NCBI GenBank assembly: GCA_021014325.1
Contig: CM037464.1
Location: 2,573,127 to 2,637,126, forward strand
DNA length: 64,000 nucleotides
Reading direction: 5' to 3'
Source of the DNA: Plazaster borealis
Taxonomy: Eukaryota > Echinodermata > Asteroidea > Forcipulatida > Labidiasteridae
Both the position numbers and the translations under genes were made by a program. Positions 60,120 to 64,000 of this stretch are shown here, piece after piece. The notes below the pieces were generated by a model. That model ran no database searches, was not told the origin of the DNA, and saw nothing but the letters and a program-made list of their open reading frames with translations. Numbering within the stretch: the first letter of the stretch is position 1; each line of letters begins with the position of its first letter.

Positions 60120-61310
60120 ACTTTACAAATACTAGATCTAATATGACCTACTCTAGTCTAGTCTTAACTTTATCGCAACCACGTCCTACTTTACTAGATC
60201 TAGTCTCGTCTTACTTTACAAATACTAGATCTAATATGACCTACTTTACTAGATCTAGTCTCGTCTTACTTTACAAATACTAGATCTAATATGACCTACT
60301 CCTAGTCTAGTCTTAACTTTATTATCAAACCGTTACCCTACTTTACTAGATCTAGTCTCGTCTTACTTTACAAATACTAGATCTAATATGACCTACTCTA
60401 GTCTAGTCTTAACTTTATCGCAACCACGTCCTACTTTACTAGATCTAGTCTCGTCTTACTTTACAAATACTAGATCTAATATGACCTACTCTAGTCTAGT
60501 CTTAACTTTATCGCAACCACGTCCTACTTTACTAGATCTAGTCTCGTCTTACTTTACAAATACTAGATCCATACTATGAACTACTCTAGTCTAGTGTTAA
60601 CTTTGTCGCAACCACGTCCTACTTTACTAGATCTATACTCTAGTCTAGTCTTACTTTACAAATACTAGAAATACTTTGATCTAGTCCAAATCTAGTCTAG
60701 TCTTAACTTCATCGCAACAACGTCCTACTTAGATCTACTCTAGTCTAGTCTTACTTTACAAATACTAGAAACTCTCGTCTAGTCTTAACTGTATTGCAAC
60801 CACGTCCTACTTTACTAGATCTACTCGAGTCTGTTCTTACTTTACAAATACTAGATCTACTATGACCTATCGCAACAACGTCCTATACTTCTTACTTTAC
60901 AAATACATAGGACGTGGTTGCAATGAGGTTAGGACTAGCGTGGTCGCATTTAAGTAAAGACTATAGACAAGAGTATTGTAAAGTAGGACGTGGTCGCAAT
61001 AAAGTTAAGACCAGTCTAAGACTAGAGATAGTAGATCTTGTAAACTCAGACTAGAGTAGATCTAGATCTGGAAATGGGCGTTGTTGCCATGATAAGACCA
61101 GTCAAAGACTAGAGTTAGATCAAAGTATATCTACTCTACTGTAGTCTCAACCTCATTGCGACCACGTACTACAGATCTACTCCATATAGTCTTACTTTAC
61201 AAGATCTATTCTAGTCCAAGGCTGGTCTTAACCTTCTGCGACCACGTCCTACTTTACGATATCCGAGTTTACTCTTGTCTAGTCTTCACTTTACTACGAC
61301 CACGCTAGAT
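60120..61310. repeat. CTAG-rich satellite, 93-bp unit, with inverted centre
   Basis: The unit contains AACTTTATCGCAACCACGTC, CTACTTTACTAGATCTAGTC, CGTCTTACTTTACAAATAC and TAGATCTAATATGACC. Copies at 60411 and 60504 are exactly 93 bp apart, so a 31-codon repeat appears in one frame. The array decays to the right. From about 60900 to 61130 the unit runs in the opposite direction (GGACGTGGTTGC orientation), and then resumes forward to 61310. At the switch, GCAACAACGTCCTAT (60872) and ATAGGACGTGGTTGC (60907) form a hairpin with one mismatch. Confidence 0.88.
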
Positions 61311-61319
61311 AGCGACTTA

Positions 61320-61785
61320 TAAACCTTTAACCCGATATAAACTATACGGTACCCACTTGCTGACTATGTTCCTTTTTAAGAAACGTGCAACGCCAGATTC
61401 GTTTAGGTATGACAGGGGCCAGTGTGACATACAGGAGTGGACACTAACCAAATAAAGTAGAATTAGTCTAACTCCCCCTCCCTTTATTTCCCCCTCACCG
61501 AGGACAGGAAAGGGTATAAGCTTGTATGATTACACTCACATACAAACAGTTATGACAGTTACCAATACAGTGTCAACCTGTGATGACTACAAGGTCACAA
61601 GTGATGAGTGTAGTGAAGAAATTGGAAGAAGTCCAAATAAAATTCCCAGCTAGATTTTCGTCAAAAGTGTCAGTTATAAGCACCTTCTTCACACTATGAC
61701 TGTGTCCTTCTAATGAACTGTTCCTATAGAACATTTTTATACAGTACTGAGTTTCATTTCTTTCACTAAGAAACAAGACCCGCAA
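61320..61785. other. Intergenic, nothing recognised
   Basis: No repeat or gene was identified. Confidence 0.4.
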
Positions 61786-61789
61786 GTTC

Positions 61790-62040
61790 ATCAGGTTAGC
61801 TCAGTGGTTTCTTTTCATGCCTTTTTCACCTCTGTGGACCCCGGTTCGAATCCCACCCCAGATCCGGAGCCTTGCATTATGGATTAGGTTTTCAGTCCCT
61901 AACTGATTGTGTTGGTTTTCCCTGTTGGGGTTTTCCTCCCACATCTAAAACTGAACTTTTCTTTCCGATTTCTATTCATCCTCTTTGACGCTAATTGTGC
62001 TGTTGGATGTGTATAGGCGTATAATTAATAATAAATAAAA
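61790..62040 (+). mobile_element. tRNA-derived SINE with AAT-rich tail
   Basis: The head has the A box GGTTAGCTCAGTGG (about 61793-61808) and a perfect B box GGTTCGAATCCC. The body contains GGTTTTCCCTGTTGGGGTTT, TCCTCCCACATCTAAAAC and ends GTATAATTAATAATAAATAA. It is a different family from the tRNA-Leu SINEs at 49.8 and 51.6 kb. Confidence 0.82.
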
Positions 62041-63030
62041 ATCCGTTGGCATTTGCTGGTGTACTCGAAATATATTGCCTAAAACTGGATGGAGGGACGC
62101 AAAACAAGCATTGCGTTCAAATCAAAGACAACATGAAAAACTAAAAGGAAAACTGTTCTAAGAACAGTTATTTTTTCAGTTCTGCCCAGTGACAAAAATG
62201 ATCTCTTTTTGAACCGCTGTCAATTGACGCAAACCAAGCAATAACTCGGTGATGTGACACACACACCTCCCCCCTATCGCTCCCGTCAAAATGAACATCA
62301 AGTGAGCAGTGAGTCATGAGACGGAATTATGACTGGTGACCACAAGATCCACAGTACAAATAAACAGGATCTGGGGGTAACAGCGAGTGACAGCAGCTAC
62401 CTGAACAGTGAATCGTGGCCGGGGGAAGGGGGGCAAAGAAGAGATAAAAAAGAACCCCCCTTCAACTCAGAATCCAACATCCATTAAGACTCATGTTAAT
62501 CATACATAACTGTCTTCTTTATGAGCTCATTTAGAACCACACCTAATGTTATTCCCTTCCCCTTCCTTTTTACCCCTTTAGCTACACCCCATGTTGAAGG
62601 AAACAGCTGATGCACCTGCATGCACTCGCTCTAATTGTGAGCGAGCATAAACAAGTGCAGGCTCGAAAATGGGGTGGGTAAACCACAACTGCACGTGGTA
62701 AATCGATGCGGAGGGAAGTTGATCATCTATTCTTTCTTCCGCGGTCTGCGAGAGGATGGGAGTTTGATGAGGGAGAACCTAAGAAACAGATTAGGAGGGG
62801 GACACAAACAACTGTACTGACGTCAATGTTACAACCACAAGGCTGCGCTAGATTTGGAGCGATTTGGATCGTAGTTTGAGGGGGACAGGGCTTGGTTTCG
62901 ATTGGGGGAAGCTGAAGGGGCCTCCTGCAAAAATGGTGCAGCAAACTTTGAAACCTGGGAAATGCTCTTTAAACTTTAGTCTTACATAGTCTGATAGCAT
63001 GGAGTATTTTAGCTTCATCATCAATGTATG
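62041..63030. other. Intergenic, nothing recognised
   Basis: No credible gene or repeat family. Confidence 0.4.
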
Positions 63031-63064
63031 GGACACTCATGCTCGAAAAAGAAGACTTGTCTTT

Positions 63065-63205
63065 CGCTGAGATACGTTTGTGTACGGAGCGTTACAACAA
63101 AAACAGGGAAAACTGTTTGTGTACGAAGCTTTTTGAGTTATGACGTTCAAACAAAATTAGAGAATGTACGAAGCTTTTTGAGATACGACGTTTTACAAAA
63201 ACATG
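63065..63205 (+). repeat. Short tandem repeat, GTACGAAGCTTTTTGAG units
   Basis: Three diverged copies: GTGTACGGAGCGTTACAAC, GTGTACGAAGCTTTTTGAG with TTATGACGTT, and GTACGAAGCTTTTTGAG with ATACGACGTT. Unit length is about 50 bp. Confidence 0.65.
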
Positions 63206-64000
63206 TACATTAATTTTTGCACAGGCCTGTGCAAGATTACGGCCTATTGTAGGAATGTCCCTCCAGGGACGGAGGGGAAAGGTAGGTAGGTATTGGTGCG
63301 AGATTGACGTAACAACAAGTGAGATTTGGCGTTTAGTATCATGGCACAACGATGTTCACTGTTTTAGATACAGCAGGGACTCTAAGGTAACAGATTATAG
63401 GAAAGAAAACCCACCAAAGTTAGGACATGCACCCATGGCTGTACATTACTGTACACTAACAAATGTTTCTACCTTTCATTAACACTAAAGCAATTGGAAT
63501 CAATTAAAAAGGTTACAGATATCTCAAATGGCCAGTTTGAAAAGTAAGGACTCGGCAACCCCTTGAATGTAAAATTCAAAGAGGGTCCATCTTCTATAAC
63601 TTAACCTATCACCGATGACGCCATATTATGTCAGAGTTTGGCAGAAGTTTCCCCACGGTTTTGACAGCAAGGATTTATTTTCACAAGCAGAGGCTCAAGG
63701 TTATACGAATGTCTTGTCATCATTATACAAACACTTAAAAGAGTTAGTGATTGTTAGGTTGACACTCACTAAACGACGACTCCAACCGATCTTGTACATC
63801 AAAGTATAACTTCGGCCAGTCAGAAGTCAATCGCCAACACATTGTCATTTGTCTAGAGAGATAAAAAGTGCAGTGACAGCACCTAATTGGTCTCTTGATT
63901 GAAAGAGAGGGTAGGTAACTACTCCTTACTACCCCTCCTACCAAGCTCAGACGGGAGAGAGCCTCATACCCAGGTACTGATTGACGAGCCCATCACTGAC
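63206..64000. other. Intergenic to window edge, nothing recognised
   Basis: Short open frames only, with no domain or splice evidence. Confidence 0.4.

Noticed and set aside
60388..60579. 63-residue repeated protein (MTYSSLVLTLSQ)
   Set aside because: It is the 93-bp satellite read in one frame; other copies have frame-breaking changes.

Overview
The window looks like metazoan nuclear DNA, most likely from an echinoderm and probably a sea star. It is AT-rich, almost all non-coding, and dense in short dispersed repeats: TTAA-flanked fold-back elements of about 370-400 bp, elements ending in GGGCCC, tRNA-derived SINEs and retrotransposon 3' tails. The echinoderm call rests on my memory of these repeat families plus the gene content; no species can be named from the sequence alone. 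I find no prokaryotic operons, viral genes, CRISPR arrays or rRNA.

Only one protein-coding gene can be supported. It is a TALE-class homeobox gene of the TGIF family on the + strand. Its large terminal coding exon (46265-47439) carries the whole 63-residue homeodomain, a PLDLT CtBP-type motif, a TPPPSPP phospho-site cluster, an IKME SUMO-type site and the conserved TGIF C-terminal segment. The exon opens at a clear 3' splice site (a NAGNAG tandem acceptor), so the N-terminus lies upstream. The best candidate first coding exon is at 29818-29842 (eight codons, phase 1, strong GTGAGT donor). It would give a 16.4 kb intron and a protein of about 399 residues. Poly(A) signals lie at 47930 and 49195.

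Region by region. 1-7170 is a tandem array of a 2.74 kb higher-order unit. It holds nine copies of a roughly 110 bp tRNA-like cassette with A box, B box and T-run terminator. 7570-10930 holds older, diverged duplications with the same tRNA-like family on the minus strand and a LINE-type 3' tail. 10949-11122 is a GC-rich minisatellite. 11.8-29 kb is intergenic DNA with many fold-back MITEs and a palindromic minisatellite (24283-24740). 29.4-46.3 kb is the presumed TGIF promoter and first intron and is clearly poorer in repeats. 46.3-49.2 kb is the TGIF last exon and 3' UTR. 49.8-64 kb is repeat-rich intergenic DNA with a pair of tRNA-Leu-derived SINEs, more MITEs, a pentanucleotide-tailed retroposon, a CTAG-rich 93-bp satellite with an inverted centre (60120-61300) and another SINE at 61790.

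The most unusual feature is the left-hand array. Complete tRNA-like cassettes remain identical between monomers whose flanks have diverged, and all nine copies keep a Pol III-type terminator.
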